A stretch of DNA of 64,000 nt from Lachnospiraceae bacterium (GTDB lineage: Bacteria; Bacillota; Clostridia; Lachnospirales; Lachnospiraceae): the NCBI GenBank assembly GCA_017474455.1, contig JAFVHP010000048.1:160020-224019 (forward strand). The letters run 5' to 3'. This document shows positions 28,770 to 38,544 of the stretch, piece by piece. The notes under the pieces are model-generated. The model saw only the letters and a list, made by a program, of their open reading frames with translations, had not been told where the DNA came from and did no database searches. Both the position numbers and the translations under genes were made by a program. How positions within the stretch are numbered: position 1 is the first letter of the stretch; each line of letters begins with the position of its first letter.

Positions 28770-30236
28770 GTGAAAAGAACTTTCAGGACCGCAGTGTCCT
28801 TTATGCTCTGCCTTGCGCTGTTCACAGCCGGCGGCAGGGCGGTATATGCGGATACGGATGAACCTGTGCAGCAGAGCGAAGACGCCGGCGGCACCGCCGA
28901 AGAGGGTGAGGCCGACGCTGCTGCTGACGGACAGGAAAAAACAGAAGAAAGCGAATATGATAAAAAGCTCCGTGAGATAGAGCAGGAAAAAGCAGCCATG
29001 CAGGACCAGATGCAGGAGCTGCAGCAGCAGGCGGGGTAGACAGAAGGACAGCTGAACCAGACCCAGGGCAACATCTCTTCCCTGCAGGGACAGCAGGGCG
29101 AAGTGGCAGGCCAGATGGATGTCACCGAGATGAGCATCGCGCAGAATATTGCCAGCATCGAGATCCTTGAAGAGGAGATCGCCGATCTGGAAACGCAGAT
29201 CGCGATCAAACAGGCGGAATACGACGCTGCCTGCGAGGAAGAGCAGATCCGGTATGACGCGATGAAGAACCGGATCCGGTTCATGTATGAAAAAGGCGAC
29301 AGCAGCTACATCGATCTTTTGATGACGGCGACCTCCTTCGGAGACCTTCTGAATAAGAGCGCGTATGTTGAAGCGCTTTACGATTATGACAGGCAGCTGC
29401 TTATACAGTTCCAGGAGATCCAGAGGCAGGTGGCCGCTGTCCAGGCGGAACTGGCCGACCAGAGATCGGAACTGGAAGAATCGCAGCACGGGCTGGAAGA
29501 AGAACAGGCAGCCCTGCAGGTCAAACTGGCAGCCCTGGAGAGCCAGTACGCAGATTATGCCGAGCGCATAAGCGCTGCCCAGAGCCAGGCCAATGCCTTA
29601 AGAAATAAAATGAGCAGCGAGCAGTCCAGGATAAGCAGCCTCCAGCAGCAGATGAACGCGAAAGCGCAGGAAGAGCAGCAGACCCTGCAGGCTAAAGCAC
29701 AGGCGGAAGCCGCCGAAAAGGCGGCAAAAGAAGCGGCGGCAAGAGCAGCCCAGGCTGCTGCCGAAGCCACGTCCAAAACAACGGCGACGTCTGCTTCAGC
29801 GGTATCCGTACAGGCATCGGCGTCTTCTTCCTCATCATCGTCTGAAACAAGCACAGCCCAGACAAAGACTTACTCCGCACCGGGGTCGGCCACCGGCCAG
29901 AACGTTGCCAGTTTTGCCTGCCAGTTCGTGGGCAATCCCTATGTTTACGGCGGAACATCCCTGACAGCCGGCTGTGACTGTTCCGGATTTACCATGTCTG
30001 TTTACAGAAATTTCGGTATCAGCCTGCCCAGGACAGCTGAAGAGCAGAGGGGGGCCGGCACTGCCGTAGCTTCTCTCGAGGAAGCCAGACCGGGTGATCT
30101 GTGCTGTTATCCCGGCCATGTCGGCATCTATATCGGCGGAGGCCAGATCGTGCACGCCAGTACGGCCGCGACCGGGATCAAGTACAGCAACGCGAATTAC
30201 CGGCCGATCGTATGTATCCGCAGGATCGTCAACTGA
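28770..30236 (+). CDS. Secreted NlpC/P60 peptidoglycan hydrolase, interrupted by in-frame TAG
   Basis: GTG start at 28770 behind ACGAGGAAG. A signal peptide (MLCLALFTAGGRAVYADT) is followed by an acidic linker and a long coiled coil (EIEQEKAAMQDQMQELQQQ). At 29037-29039 an in-frame TAG stops translation; the same frame then continues with coiled coil (TEGQLNQTQ) to the end at 30236 without shift. The C-terminal NlpC/P60 domain has catalytic Cys in GCDCSGFT and His in GHVGIYIGGG, then VHAS. The family cuts peptide stems in peptidoglycan; coiled-coil versions resemble PcsB/CwlO-like hydrolases. A single C-to-T change of a CAG codon explains the break. Without readthrough only an 89-residue fragment is made. 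Confidence 0.85.
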
Positions 30237-30262
30237 GTATCGAACCGGAGGTGATAAGGCCA

Positions 30263-31711
30263 ATGCTTTCATGGAAAAAGCTCCTGTGTGATGACCGTAT
30301 CCGCAGTTTCAGGAAAGCATCTGCTGCAGATCTGCGCTCTGAATTTGAAAAAGATTACCACCGCATCATCGGGAGCGCTTCTTTTCGGCGTCTCCAGGAC
30401 AAAACGCAGGTCTTTCCGCTCGATAAGAGCGATTTTGTCAGGACCAGGCTCACACATTCGCTGGAAGTATCTTCCATCTCAAAGTCTATAGCCAGAAATG
30501 CCGGCAGGAGCATCATACAGACGATCCGGGATCCGGAGTTTTTGCCGGAATACCAGTCGGATATCTGCGATATCCTTCAATGCGCAGGCCTTCTGCATGA
30601 TATAGGCAACCCGCCCTTCGGCCATTTCGGCGAGACTTCCATCAGGACTTTTTTCAAAGAGAATCTGCCCAGATTCACATATATACCGGAAGGGACGGAT
30701 AAAGCCGTGCCCCTTTCAGAGTACCTCGATCCGCAGATGATGGCGGATCTTCTGCATTTTGAAGGCAATGCGCAGGCGATCCGTCTTGCGACCAAACTGC
30801 ATTATCTGGTCGATGAGTATGGGATGAATCTTACCAAGGCTCTCCTTGCTTCTATCATCAAATATCCTGTCAACTCCCTGGAGATAGATCCTGAGGGACC
30901 TGTCAGCGCGCATAAAATGGGCTACTTCTATGCGGACCGGGAGATATTCGAGGATGTTGAAAGATCGACCGGTCTTGACGGCAGAAGGCATCCGCTGGCA
31001 TATATGCTGGAGGCAGGGGACGATATAGCCTATCTGACCGCGGACATCGAGGACGCGTTTAAAAAAGGCTATATAGATTATGAGATGCTCCTGCACGAGC
31101 TGGAAACCGAGGATGCTTATATACCGGATACAGAAGACGGGACGGAAGGCAGTTTTTATACAGCCATAGTGGAGGACCTGAAAAGAAGGTACCGGACCGC
31201 GGCTGACGGCGGACAGAGGGATCCAGCCTCTTATGCGGTCCAGAACTGGATCGTCAGCGTACAGAGCCGGCTGATACAGGCTGCGGCGGACGGCTTCATC
31301 AGGCACTATGACGAGATCATGCAGGGTGTTTTCAGATCGGATATCTTTGACGGGACCGGGGCAGAACCTGTCAGGAAAAAGCTGGGCGATATCGCCAGGG
31401 TCCATGTATTCATGAGCCGGAGCATCAAAACGATCGAGATCTCTGCCGAACGTATCCTTGACTACCTCCTAAATTCTTTTGTCAAGGCGGCCATCTATTA
31501 TGACACAGGCCGTGAGATGTCTCCGGTGGACGCCAGGCTGATCCTCCTTATCTCGGACAACTACAAGGCAGCCTACCATATCCATTCAAAAGACAGGCCC
31601 GAGAAGGAAAAACTCTATTTAAGGCTTATGCTTGTAACAGACTATGTCTGCGGGATGACCGATTCCTATGCCCAGGATCTCTACTGGAAACTCAACGGAA
31701 GGATAGAATAA
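30263..31711 (+). CDS. dGTP triphosphohydrolase-family HD protein
   Basis: 482 residues from the ATG at 30263 behind GGAGGTGA; the earlier frame overlaps the NlpC gene and is a shadow. HD-domain metal ligands appear as RTRLTHSLEV near residue 58 and GLLHDIGNPPFGHFGE near residue 110, the latter characteristic of dGTPases. The N-terminal SFRRLQDKTQVFPL is also diagnostic. The family hydrolyses dNTPs to nucleosides and triphosphate, trimming the dNTP pool. guaA begins one base after its stop (TAAATG), linking dGTP breakdown with GMP synthesis on one transcript. Confidence 0.88.
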   Translation: MLSWKKLLCDDRIRSFRKASAADLRSEFEKDYHRIIGSASFRRLQDKTQVFPLDKSDFVRTRLTHSLEVSSISKSIARNAGRSIIQTIRDPEFLPEYQSDICDILQCAGLLHDIGNPPFGHFGETSIRTFFKENLPRFTYIPEGTDKAVPLSEYLDPQMMADLLHFEGNAQAIRLATKLHYLVDEYGMNLTKALLASIIKYPVNSLEIDPEGPVSAHKMGYFYADREIFEDVERSTGLDGRRHPLAYMLEAGDDIAYLTADIEDAFKKGYIDYEMLLHELETEDAYIPDTEDGTEGSFYTAIVEDLKRRYRTAADGGQRDPASYAVQNWIVSVQSRLIQAAADGFIRHYDEIMQGVFRSDIFDGTGAEPVRKKLGDIARVHVFMSRSIKTIEISAERILDYLLNSFVKAAIYYDTGREMSPVDARLILLISDNYKAAYHIHSKDRPEKEKLYLRLMLVTDYVCGMTDSYAQDLYWKLNGRIE

Positions 31712-33271
31712 ATGAATAATGCCGAAACTGTCATCGTCCTGGATTTCGGCGGACAGTACAAACAGCTGATCGCCCGCCGCGTCAGGGAATGCGGCGTCTA
31801 CTGCGAGATCCACCCCTACACACTTTCTGCGGACAGGATCAGGGAGATGTCCCCGAAGGGGATCATTCTGACCGGCGGTCCGAACAGCGTCTATGAGGAA
31901 GGTTCCCCTTCCTGCGGCAGGGAACTGTTTGAACTGGGGATACCTGTCCTCGGGATATGCTACGGATCACAGCTGATGGCGCATGTGTTGGGAGGAGAAG
32001 TCAGGCACGCCGATGTCAGTGAATACGGACATACCGAACTGTATGTCATGCCGGAAGATCCCGCAGACAGCAGTATCATGAAGGACGTTTCAGGCCGGAG
32101 CGTATGCTGGATGAGCCATACCGACCGCATTTTTGCCGTCCCTTCCGGCTTTGAAACGACAGCGCGTACCGACGTCTGCCCGGTGGCTGCCATGGAGGAC
32201 AGGGAAAGGAAACTGTTTGCGGTCCAGTTCCATCCGGAGGTGGAGCATACTGAGGAAGGAATGAAGATATTCAGGAACTTCCTTTACGGTGCCTGCGGCT
32301 GCAGCGGCAGCTGGAAAATGTCTTCTTTTATTGAAACATCTGTGCGGGATCTGAAGGAAAAGATCGGCACCGGCCAGGTGCTTCTGGGACTTTCGGGCGG
32401 GGTGGATTCATCCGTTGCCGCAGCCCTGCTTTCCAGAGCTGTCGGAAGGCAGCTGACCTGTGTGTTTGTCGACCACGGGCTCCTTCGGAAAAATGAGGCG
32501 GACGAAGTGGAAGCCGTCTTCGGAAAAGAAGGGGACTTTGACCTTAATTTTGTACGGGTAAATGCGGCCGAACGTTTCTATCTTAAGCTGGCCGGCGTAT
32601 CAGACCCGGAGATGAAGCGGAAGATCATAGGCGCGGAGTTCATCAGCGTTTTTACGGAAGAAGCGAAAAAACTCGGAAAAGTCGATTTCCTTGCGCAGGG
32701 AACGATCTATCCGGACGTGGTCGAAAGCGGCACCGGAAACGGCGGAGCAGTCATCAAATCCCATCATAACGTGGGCGGCCTGCCCGACCATCTGGACTTT
32801 AAGGAAGTGATCGAGCCGCTGAGGATGCTGTTCAAGGATGAAGTACGCTCGCTCGGCCTGGAACTGGGCCTGCCCCGGAAGCTGGTCTACAGGCAGCCGT
32901 TTCCCGGACCGGGACTGGGTGTCAGGATCGTGGGTGATATCACCGCTGAAAAAGTCCGCATCGTCCAGGAGGCGGATGCGATATTCCGGCAGGAGCTGGA
33001 CAGGGCCGGGATCGATACCGGAAAAGGACAGTTCTTCGCGGCGCTTACCAATATGCGCAGCGTCGGCGTTATGGGAGACGGCAGGACATACGACTACGCC
33101 GTCGCGTTAAGAGGCGTCCTGACGAATGATTTCATGACGGCGTCAGCCTGCGAGATCCCGTGGGACGCCCTGCAGACCTGTATGAACCGCATCATCGGCG
33201 AGGTCGGCGGCGTGAACAGGGTCTTCTATGACCTCACGAGCAAACCGCCGGGGACGATAGAGCTCGAATAA
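31712..33271 (+). CDS. guaA: GMP synthase (glutamine-hydrolysing), full length
   Basis: 519 residues. Class I glutamine amidotransferase domain with nucleophile C83 in GICYGSQL and catalytic [12 protein letters not shown] near residue 170. The ATP pyrophosphatase P-loop [14 protein letters not shown] is near residue 227. The C-terminal dimerisation domain contains [13 protein letters not shown] and ends KPPGTIELE. It converts XMP to GMP. A second guaA copy without the amidotransferase domain lies at 62864; the two are clearly diverged, so this is not a recent duplication. A strong terminator follows. Confidence 0.94.
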   Translation: MNNAETVIVLDFGGQYKQLIARRVRECGVYCEIHPYTLSADRIREMSPKGIILTGGPNSVYEEGSPSCGRELFELGIPVLGICYGSQLMAHVLGGEVRHADVSEYGHTELYVMPEDPADSSIMKDVSGRSVCWMSHTDRIFAVPSGFETTARTDVCPVAAMEDRERKLFAVQFHPEVEHTEEGMKIFRNFLYGACGCSGSWKMSSFIETSVRDLKEKIGTGQVLLGLSGGVDSSVAAALLSRAVGRQLTCVFVDHGLLRKNEADEVEAVFGKEGDFDLNFVRVNAAERFYLKLAGVSDPEMKRKIIGAEFISVFTEEAKKLGKVDFLAQGTIYPDVVESGTGNGGAVIKSHHNVGGLPDHLDFKEVIEPLRMLFKDEVRSLGLELGLPRKLVYRQPFPGPGLGVRIVGDITAEKVRIVQEADAIFRQELDRAGIDTGKGQFFAALTNMRSVGVMGDGRTYDYAVALRGVLTNDFMTASACEIPWDALQTCMNRIIGEVGGVNRVFYDLTSKPPGTIELE

Positions 33272-33281
33272 CGAAAAAACC

Positions 33282-33310
33282 TGAAAATGCCCTTAAATAG
33301 GGCATTTTCA
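33282..33310 (+). terminator. Terminator after guaA
   Basis: Perfect 11-bp stem TGAAAATGCCC / GGGCATTTTCA with a 7-base loop, just after the guaA stop. A-rich sequence precedes it and a short T-rich stretch follows. Confidence 0.75.
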
Positions 33311-33365
33311 ATTTGACCCGGATAATCCGATAGTGGGTATAGACAGGCAGAAAAGGAGGGACGAT

Positions 33366-33983
33366 ATGGAGTTTTATGAGGCAGTCAATAAAAGGCGCAG
33401 TGTACGGGATTTTACTGGCGAAGCGATTCCTGAAGATGCTTTGATGAGGATCATCGGGGCAGCATATAAAGCGCCTGCAAACGACCACTTCACAGATTGG
33501 CATTTTGTGATCGTCCGGGATAAAGAAGTTATGAGGCGGGTGCTGGGCGGCGTGCCCCAGGATCTGACTGTAAGAGATGTGGATGATATGACCTTCATAT
33601 CAGATCCTGTCCAGAAAGAGAGTTATCAGATAGCTGTCCCGAAGCAGTACCGCATGCTTATCGCTGCCGCTGCCGTTATAATCCCGCTGATGAAGCGAAA
33701 GGTCGATATACTTCATCCGTCTGATCTGTCTGACCTTAATTGTTATGCGTCCGTATGGTGCAGTATCGAGAACCTTTGGCTCGCTGCCGCGTCCGAAGGA
33801 TACGGATGTAATCTGAGGATCCCGCGCGGCAGGGAGGAAAGCATCGCGCAAAGCGTCCTGGGATTTCCTGATGAATATCTGATACCGTGTTTTATCGGAA
33901 TCGGCCGCCCTTCGCCGGACGCCGTATTGACCAGGAGGATCCCCGTCGATCTTAAAACGCAGATCCATTGGAATAAGTTCTGA
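33366..33983 (+). CDS. Nitroreductase family protein
   Basis: 205 residues from the ATG at 33366 behind AGGAGGG. The N-terminal FYEAVNKRRSVRDFTGEAIP and APANDHFTDWHFVIVRD follow the FMN-binding nitroreductase fold; the second half contains NLWLAAASEGYG. The family reduces nitroaromatics, quinones or enones with NAD(P)H, or performs other flavin chemistry; no substrate is evident. It is flanked by terminators on both sides and so appears to be its own unit. Confidence 0.85.
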   Translation: MEFYEAVNKRRSVRDFTGEAIPEDALMRIIGAAYKAPANDHFTDWHFVIVRDKEVMRRVLGGVPQDLTVRDVDDMTFISDPVQKESYQIAVPKQYRMLIAAAAVIIPLMKRKVDILHPSDLSDLNCYASVWCSIENLWLAAASEGYGCNLRIPRGREESIAQSVLGFPDEYLIPCFIGIGRPSPDAVLTRRIPVDLKTQIHWNKF

Positions 33984-34010
33984 AGCCTGCGGAAATTGAC
34001 TCGCAGGGCT
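33984..34010 (+). terminator. Terminator after nitroreductase gene
   Basis: AGCCTGCG / CGCAGGGCT with one bulged C and a 10-base loop, immediately after the stop codon, followed by an A/T-rich stretch. Confidence 0.5.
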
Positions 34011-34094
34011 TATAATAATTAAAAATGTTTTTATATTTACTATTTGTGCTGGCATGCAGATAAAAGAACAGTATTTATATCGGGAGGACATTGT

Positions 34095-34955
34095 ATGAAG
34101 GAAAGGAATCATAAGCTGCTGGATCATCCGGTTCTGGGATATTTCTTCCTCGCAATATTTGCTTATGTTATGAGCAGCCTCATCTTCAGTACGATCATAG
34201 ATTCATTGATCCTTGCCAATATCATTCCGGGGTATGGGATCGAAGTCTATACTGCGGGCCAAAAGGCCGTTGCCGCTTCTGGTGTCGGTACCGCTGTCGG
34301 TGCACTCGCAGCCGTTGGTATTTTCTGCCGCTGGTTCAGGCCCTCCTTTGACGGCATGCTTAAGAAGAAAGACCTTCTTACAGGGCTTCTGCTGCTTCTC
34401 CCGGCAGCGATCCCACACTGGATCGGCAGTATCGTGAGCTGGACTGAATTCGGCACGGCAAGCGTACTGCTGGCTTTCCTCAGGGCTTTGGCTCCCGGGT
34501 TCGGAGAAGAGGTAACTTTCCGCGGACTGGGCGTGGCCAATTACCTTCGCAGGGTGCCGACTGAAAAAGGTGTCGCTGCCGCCTTCTGGCTTTCCTCTGT
34601 TGTATTCGGAGCAGTCCATATGCTGAATGTAGGCTCCGGGGCGCCGCTTGGCATCTCGGTGCTGCAGTCCGTATATGCCATCGGCATCGGAATGGCCCTG
34701 GGCGCGGTTTATCTGCGCACCGGGAATCTCTGGCCTTCGATCATCATTCACACGAGCCTGGACTTTATGGAATTCATCCGCAGTGACCTGGGGAACGCGG
34801 CCGGAGTCATGTCGGGCCTTGGAAAAGGTGACTGGATAACGGTCGCCGCCGGCCTGGCCGGCTGTATCTGGGGACTTTACCTGATCAGGCCTTCAAAGCG
34901 CGGCTGCATCGTCGAACTGTGGAAGGGCAAATGGCAGATAACCGGGAACAATTGA
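34095..34955 (+). CDS. CPBP family intramembrane metalloprotease
   Basis: 286 residues from the ATG at 34095 behind GGGAGGAC. Several hydrophobic segments (for example YFFLAIFAYVMSSLIFSTII and the last, AAGLAGCIWGLYLI). The Abi/CPBP motifs are present: EEVTFRGLG near residue 140 (EExxxR), FGAVHMLN near residue 176, and a third His in IIHTSLDF near residue 220. Members are glutamic-type or metal intramembrane proteases; bacterial ones are often linked to bacteriocin self-protection or signalling. No bacteriocin gene is seen next to it. It is followed after 27 bases by the amidohydrolase gene. Confidence 0.85.
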   Translation: MKERNHKLLDHPVLGYFFLAIFAYVMSSLIFSTIIDSLILANIIPGYGIEVYTAGQKAVAASGVGTAVGALAAVGIFCRWFRPSFDGMLKKKDLLTGLLLLLPAAIPHWIGSIVSWTEFGTASVLLAFLRALAPGFGEEVTFRGLGVANYLRRVPTEKGVAAAFWLSSVVFGAVHMLNVGSGAPLGISVLQSVYAIGIGMALGAVYLRTGNLWPSIIIHTSLDFMEFIRSDLGNAAGVMSGLGKGDWITVAAGLAGCIWGLYLIRPSKRGCIVELWKGKWQITGNN

Positions 34956-34982
34956 CAGGAAGGAAAATAATAAGGAGTTCTT

Positions 34983-35984
34983 ATGAGAAAGATCGCGTTG
35001 GAAGAACACTTTGAAACAGCGCTGGACCGTGAGCTGGATAAAGAGGCAATGAAGGATTTTGTGTTCCCCATGACGGCAGACGCCGAAAGGGGCAGATATC
35101 TTGCCGATCTGTTCGATCTTCCGTTTGAAGAGCACAGATTTCCCGTGATGGACCAGGGTGAGATCGCCATCCAGGTCATTTCGCCGAACTGTCAGGCCGT
35201 CCAGTTCGCCCATGACGCCAAAAGAGCGGTGGAAATGGCAGTGCTCGTCAATGACGAGGCTGCGGAGCTTGTCGAAAGGTCAGGCGGGCGCCTGAAAGCC
35301 TTCGCCGTCCTGCCGATGCAGGATCCCGCTGCGGCTGCGGCCGAACTGGAAAAGCGGGTAAAAGAACAGGGCTTTGTCGGCGCCTTTGTGCAGGGGCAGA
35401 CAGGCCTTGGTGATTATCCTTATTACGATGACTCGGTCTATGACCCGGTCTGGGACAAGCTGGAAGAACTGGATCTGCCGATCTATATCCATCCGCGCAA
35501 TCCGAAGGCGGAGGAAGTACAGTCCCTGGCCGGCAGGGAAGAGATGCTGGCCAATACCTGGAACTGGGGATATGTGACAGGGACACTGGCGCTCAGGATG
35601 GTATTCGGCGGAGTCTTTGCAAAACATCCCGGGCTGAAAGTGATCATCGGGCACATGGGGGAAACGATACCTTATGTGCTGGCCCGCCTGGATGAGGGCT
35701 TTACCTGCAGGGGGCTTCTGGAAAAAGGAATGCTGCCGGAGCTGCCTTCGTATTATATCAAAAAGAATATCTATATCACGACGAGCGGAGGGTGGAATCC
35801 CGAAACGATGCGCTGCGCGATCAGCGCGATGGGTGCGGACCATATCATGTTCGCCGCGGATTATCCGCACTTCGTGCAGGAACAGGCCATTTCACAGATC
35901 GAGAACGCGGGTCTGTCCGAAGTGGAGATGGAAGCGGTGTGCTGGCAGACTGCTGAAAGGATACTGCATCTTAACAGCAACTGA
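34983..35984 (+). CDS. Amidohydrolase family 2 protein (gamma-resorcylate decarboxylase-like)
   Basis: 333 residues, start behind AAGGAG. Opens with KIALEEHF, the ExH metal motif of amidohydrolase-2 decarboxylases such as gamma-resorcylate decarboxylase. Further ligands: IHPRNP near residue 164 (this HPRNP wording is typical of that group), IGHMGE near residue 221 and FAADYPHF near residue 298. The family does non-oxidative decarboxylation or hydrolysis of aromatic acids. Exact substrate unknown. It sits with a Gfo/Idh/MocA oxidoreductase (33 bases on), suggesting breakdown of plant-derived aromatics or glycosides, an inference. Confidence 0.82.
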   Translation: MRKIALEEHFETALDRELDKEAMKDFVFPMTADAERGRYLADLFDLPFEEHRFPVMDQGEIAIQVISPNCQAVQFAHDAKRAVEMAVLVNDEAAELVERSGGRLKAFAVLPMQDPAAAAAELEKRVKEQGFVGAFVQGQTGLGDYPYYDDSVYDPVWDKLEELDLPIYIHPRNPKAEEVQSLAGREEMLANTWNWGYVTGTLALRMVFGGVFAKHPGLKVIIGHMGETIPYVLARLDEGFTCRGLLEKGMLPELPSYYIKKNIYITTSGGWNPETMRCAISAMGADHIMFAADYPHFVQEQAISQIENAGLSEVEMEAVCWQTAERILHLNSN

Positions 35985-36016
35985 TAAGCGGTAAGTATTG
36001 CAAAGGACGGGCTATA

Positions 36017-37009
36017 ATGAAAGAGATCAGACTGGGAACGATCGGTTCAGGTTCTATCGTACATACGATCCTCGACAGAGTCCTTCAGGTCGAAGGGATC
36101 AGCCTTGCGGCTGTTTATTCAAGAAACGAAGAGAAAGGACGGCTTCTGGCCGCGCAGTACGGCGCGGACAGGGTATACACGGATCTTGACAGGTTTTTGT
36201 CCGACGAAGAAGTCAATACTGTCTATATCGCGTCTCCAAATCTGCTGCATTACGGGCAGACCAGAAAGGCCCTGCTTTCCGGAAAGAACGTCATCTGCGA
36301 GAAACCTTTCTGCACGAAAGCAGCACAGGCTATAGAACTGGCGGAACTGGCAAAGGAAAGAGGTCTGTTCCTGGTGGAAGCGGCGCCGACCACATTTTTG
36401 CCGAATTATGAGATCCTTCTGAGAGAACTTCCCAGGATCGGCAAAGTGAAGCTGGTGATGGGCAATTACAGCCAGTATTCCAGCCGTTATGATCTCCTGA
36501 AAAAGGGAGAGGTCACGAACGTCTTCGATCCTGCCTTCGCGGGCGGAAGCCTGATGGACATCAATTTTTACAATATTTACCTGAACGCCGCCCTGTTCGG
36601 CAGACCGGCAGAGGCAGTATATACACCGAACCGCTTCGGCAGCCTTGCCGATACATCCGGTGTCATGACCTTAAAATACGACGGGTTTGTCAGTACACAG
36701 GCAGGCGCAAAGGATACCTGGGGAGTGAATTATTTCCAGATCGAAGGGGAAGACGGGTTTATTTACATTAAGGACGGGAGCAACGGGCTCGGTGAGATCA
36801 GGGTAGTCACAAAAACCTCTGACGAACTGTTCGACCTGCAGAAGGACCACGACCGGTGGTTCTATGAAGTACAGGAGCTCACAAGGCTGTTCCTCGCGGG
36901 GGACCTTGAGTCTGTCTGGAAAAGGCTGGACATAACGGTCATAACCGCGGAAGTGATCGAAAAGGCCCGTAAAGACGCCGGTATTTTCTTCCCGGGAGAT
37001 GATGAATGA
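36017..37009 (+). CDS. Gfo/Idh/MocA family oxidoreductase
   Basis: 330 residues, start behind AAAGGACGGG. N-terminal Rossmann fold with LGTIGSGSIVHTILD and the signature CEKPFCTKAAQA near residue 95, where Lys is the expected catalytic residue. The C-terminal alpha/beta domain contains GGSLMDINFYNIYLNAALFG near residue 176. The family oxidises sugars or derivatives with NAD(P). Members such as DgpA oxidise the C3 hydroxyl of glycosides ahead of C-glycoside deglycosidase, so it is a candidate partner for the genes at 3019-4347, but it is 32 kb away. Followed by a bidirectional terminator. Confidence 0.88.
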   Translation: MKEIRLGTIGSGSIVHTILDRVLQVEGISLAAVYSRNEEKGRLLAAQYGADRVYTDLDRFLSDEEVNTVYIASPNLLHYGQTRKALLSGKNVICEKPFCTKAAQAIELAELAKERGLFLVEAAPTTFLPNYEILLRELPRIGKVKLVMGNYSQYSSRYDLLKKGEVTNVFDPAFAGGSLMDINFYNIYLNAALFGRPAEAVYTPNRFGSLADTSGVMTLKYDGFVSTQAGAKDTWGVNYFQIEGEDGFIYIKDGSNGLGEIRVVTKTSDELFDLQKDHDRWFYEVQELTRLFLAGDLESVWKRLDITVITAEVIEKARKDAGIFFPGDDE

Positions 37010-37046
37010 ACCGGGTGCGATCCTTACAGATCCGTGTCTGAATCAT

Positions 37047-37096
37047 AAAAAGAGCATTGCCCTTCAGGTCCGTTTCCGGCAGGCAATGCTCTTTTT
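37047..37096. terminator. Bidirectional terminator between convergent genes
   Basis: A perfect 15-bp stem AAAAAGAGCATTGCC / GGCAATGCTCTTTTT with a 20-base loop; A-run on one side and T-run on the other serve both the oxidoreductase (plus) and the alpha/beta hydrolase (minus). Confidence 0.85.
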
Positions 37097-37125
37097 TTCT
37101 GCGGATAAAAGTGCATCCCGGCGGA

Positions 37126-38088
37126 TCAGATCCCCAGTGCTTCTTTTATAAAGTCATCCACGATGTCACAGGCTTCGTCCGAGCGGAAGCCGCCGGGGCC
37201 GTGCCCCGCGCCTGTCAGCTTATACATCTTCGCGCTCTTGCCCAGTTCCTTCAGTTTTTCATACAGCTGGACCGACTGGTGGAAAGGCACTTTTTCATCA
37301 AAGCCGCCGTGCATGATCAGGATGGGCGGTGTCTTTTTATCTGCCCGCAGATACTGGATGGGATCCGCTTTCCTTGCAAGATCCGGATGGTCGGGGATGT
37401 ATACGCCGCCCAGCATCAGGCCTTCGGGGGAAGCAGGGTCGTTATGATCCATGGCGCTCGGCCAGCAGGCCATATGCAGGATGTCTGTAGGCCCGTACCA
37501 GTCCACGATGGCCTGGACTTCGCAGGAGTACTCGGAGTATTCGCTGCCGCATTCTTCCTCGTCGCCGGTGATCCCGGTCATAAGGGCTACGTGGCCGCCG
37601 CTGGAGCAGCCCCAGATGGCGACCTTTTCGGGATCGCATTTATATTCCGCGGCATGTTTCTTCATAAAGCGGACGGCTGTCTTGATATCTTCCATATGAC
37701 CGGGAAAAGGACAGACGTCACTGGGACGGTATTCGGGAACGGCTACGACGTACCCTTTCTGGCACATGTAGATGTGCTGTGCGATATTGGCGCCGATATC
37801 CTGTTTCAGCCATCCGGAACCCTGTACGAATACGATCAGCGGATAGACAGGGACGGATGCTTCGTCGCCCGATTCGGTGGGAAGGCCGCCGTCAAAGGGG
37901 ACAGGCCTGTATATATCCATGTATAGCGTTGTCCCTTCATGCATGCAGTAAGGGATCCTGTAGGTCAGAGATACCGAATAATGCCGTTTTTCCTCGATCT
38001 TTATTTCGACCGCGCCCTCCGGAAGCTCGTCGGTTTCTTCGATCTGGCTTACAGGAGGCAGATAAGGCAGGGAATCCAGGTTGTTCAT
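37126..38088 (-). CDS. Alpha/beta hydrolase (BD-FAE-like esterase)
   Basis: 320 residues, start behind AAAGGAG. The oxyanion strand is VFVQGSGWLKQD near residue 93; the nucleophile elbow reads WGCSSGGHVAL near residue 159 (GxSxG); the acid is in IMHGGFDEKVPFHQS near residue 262; the His is in GAGHGPGGF near residue 303. No signal peptide, so cytoplasmic. The wording resembles carbohydrate-acyl or feruloyl esterases of gut bacteria that release ester groups from plant material. Converges on the oxidoreductase and amidohydrolase genes, which may form one catabolic neighbourhood. Confidence 0.83.
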   Translation of the reverse strand: MNNLDSLPYLPPVSQIEETDELPEGAVEIKIEEKRHYSVSLTYRIPYCMHEGTTLYMDIYRPVPFDGGLPTESGDEASVPVYPLIVFVQGSGWLKQDIGANIAQHIYMCQKGYVVAVPEYRPSDVCPFPGHMEDIKTAVRFMKKHAAEYKCDPEKVAIWGCSSGGHVALMTGITGDEEECGSEYSEYSCEVQAIVDWYGPTDILHMACWPSAMDHNDPASPEGLMLGGVYIPDHPDLARKADPIQYLRADKKTPPILIMHGGFDEKVPFHQSVQLYEKLKELGKSAKMYKLTGAGHGPGGFRSDEACDIVDDFIKEALGI

Positions 38089-38208
38089 GTCAGCTCCTTT
38101 CCAATACTGTTCGTTTTTACGCTATAATAATAGCAGGTATTAATATATTGTGCAGACACATCTGTTCAGAATTGCATGCAGGATCATCTGCATGGAATGG
38201 AGGTCAAA

Positions 38209-38508
38209 ATGTTTAAATGCGGTTTTATCTATGTTGCACCGGGCGTGGATCCTTCAAAAGCAAGGGCGTTCATTCCTTCCGATGAGATCGAAATGACGGT
38301 CGTCGGCTGCTCCAGTTATGCCGAAGCCGTCGATGTGGCCAAAGAGATGGTCGCATCCGGTATCACAGCTGTCGAGCTTTGCGCCGGATTCGGTTTTGAG
38401 GGTACGGCGATGATCAAGAAAGCCATTCCCGGCATAGCGGTCGGTTCCGTCAAATTTGATTTCCATCCGGCTTTCGATTTCAAGACCGGCGACGATGTAT
38501 TCATGTGA
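38209..38508 (+). CDS. DUF6506 family small protein
   Basis: 99 residues from the ATG at 38209 behind ATGGAGGT. It reads MFKCGFIYVAPG, then VVGCSSYAEAVDVAKEMVASGI, then VELCAGFGFEGTAMIKKAIPG and KFDFHP. The alternating strand/helix pattern with AVELCAGFG matches the DUF6506 family. Function unknown; small soluble alpha/beta protein without transmembrane segments. It precedes a 75-residue helical protein by 36 bases and shares its terminator. Confidence 0.75.
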   Translation: MFKCGFIYVAPGVDPSKARAFIPSDEIEMTVVGCSSYAEAVDVAKEMVASGITAVELCAGFGFEGTAMIKKAIPGIAVGSVKFDFHPAFDFKTGDDVFM

Positions 38509-38544
38509 GGACACGGCACAGTCCAAAATAAGAGGAGGTACATT

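Noticed and set aside
33313-33340. Promoter TTGACC...TATAGA before the nitroreductase gene
   Set aside because: The spacer would be 19 bp, too long for a confident call.
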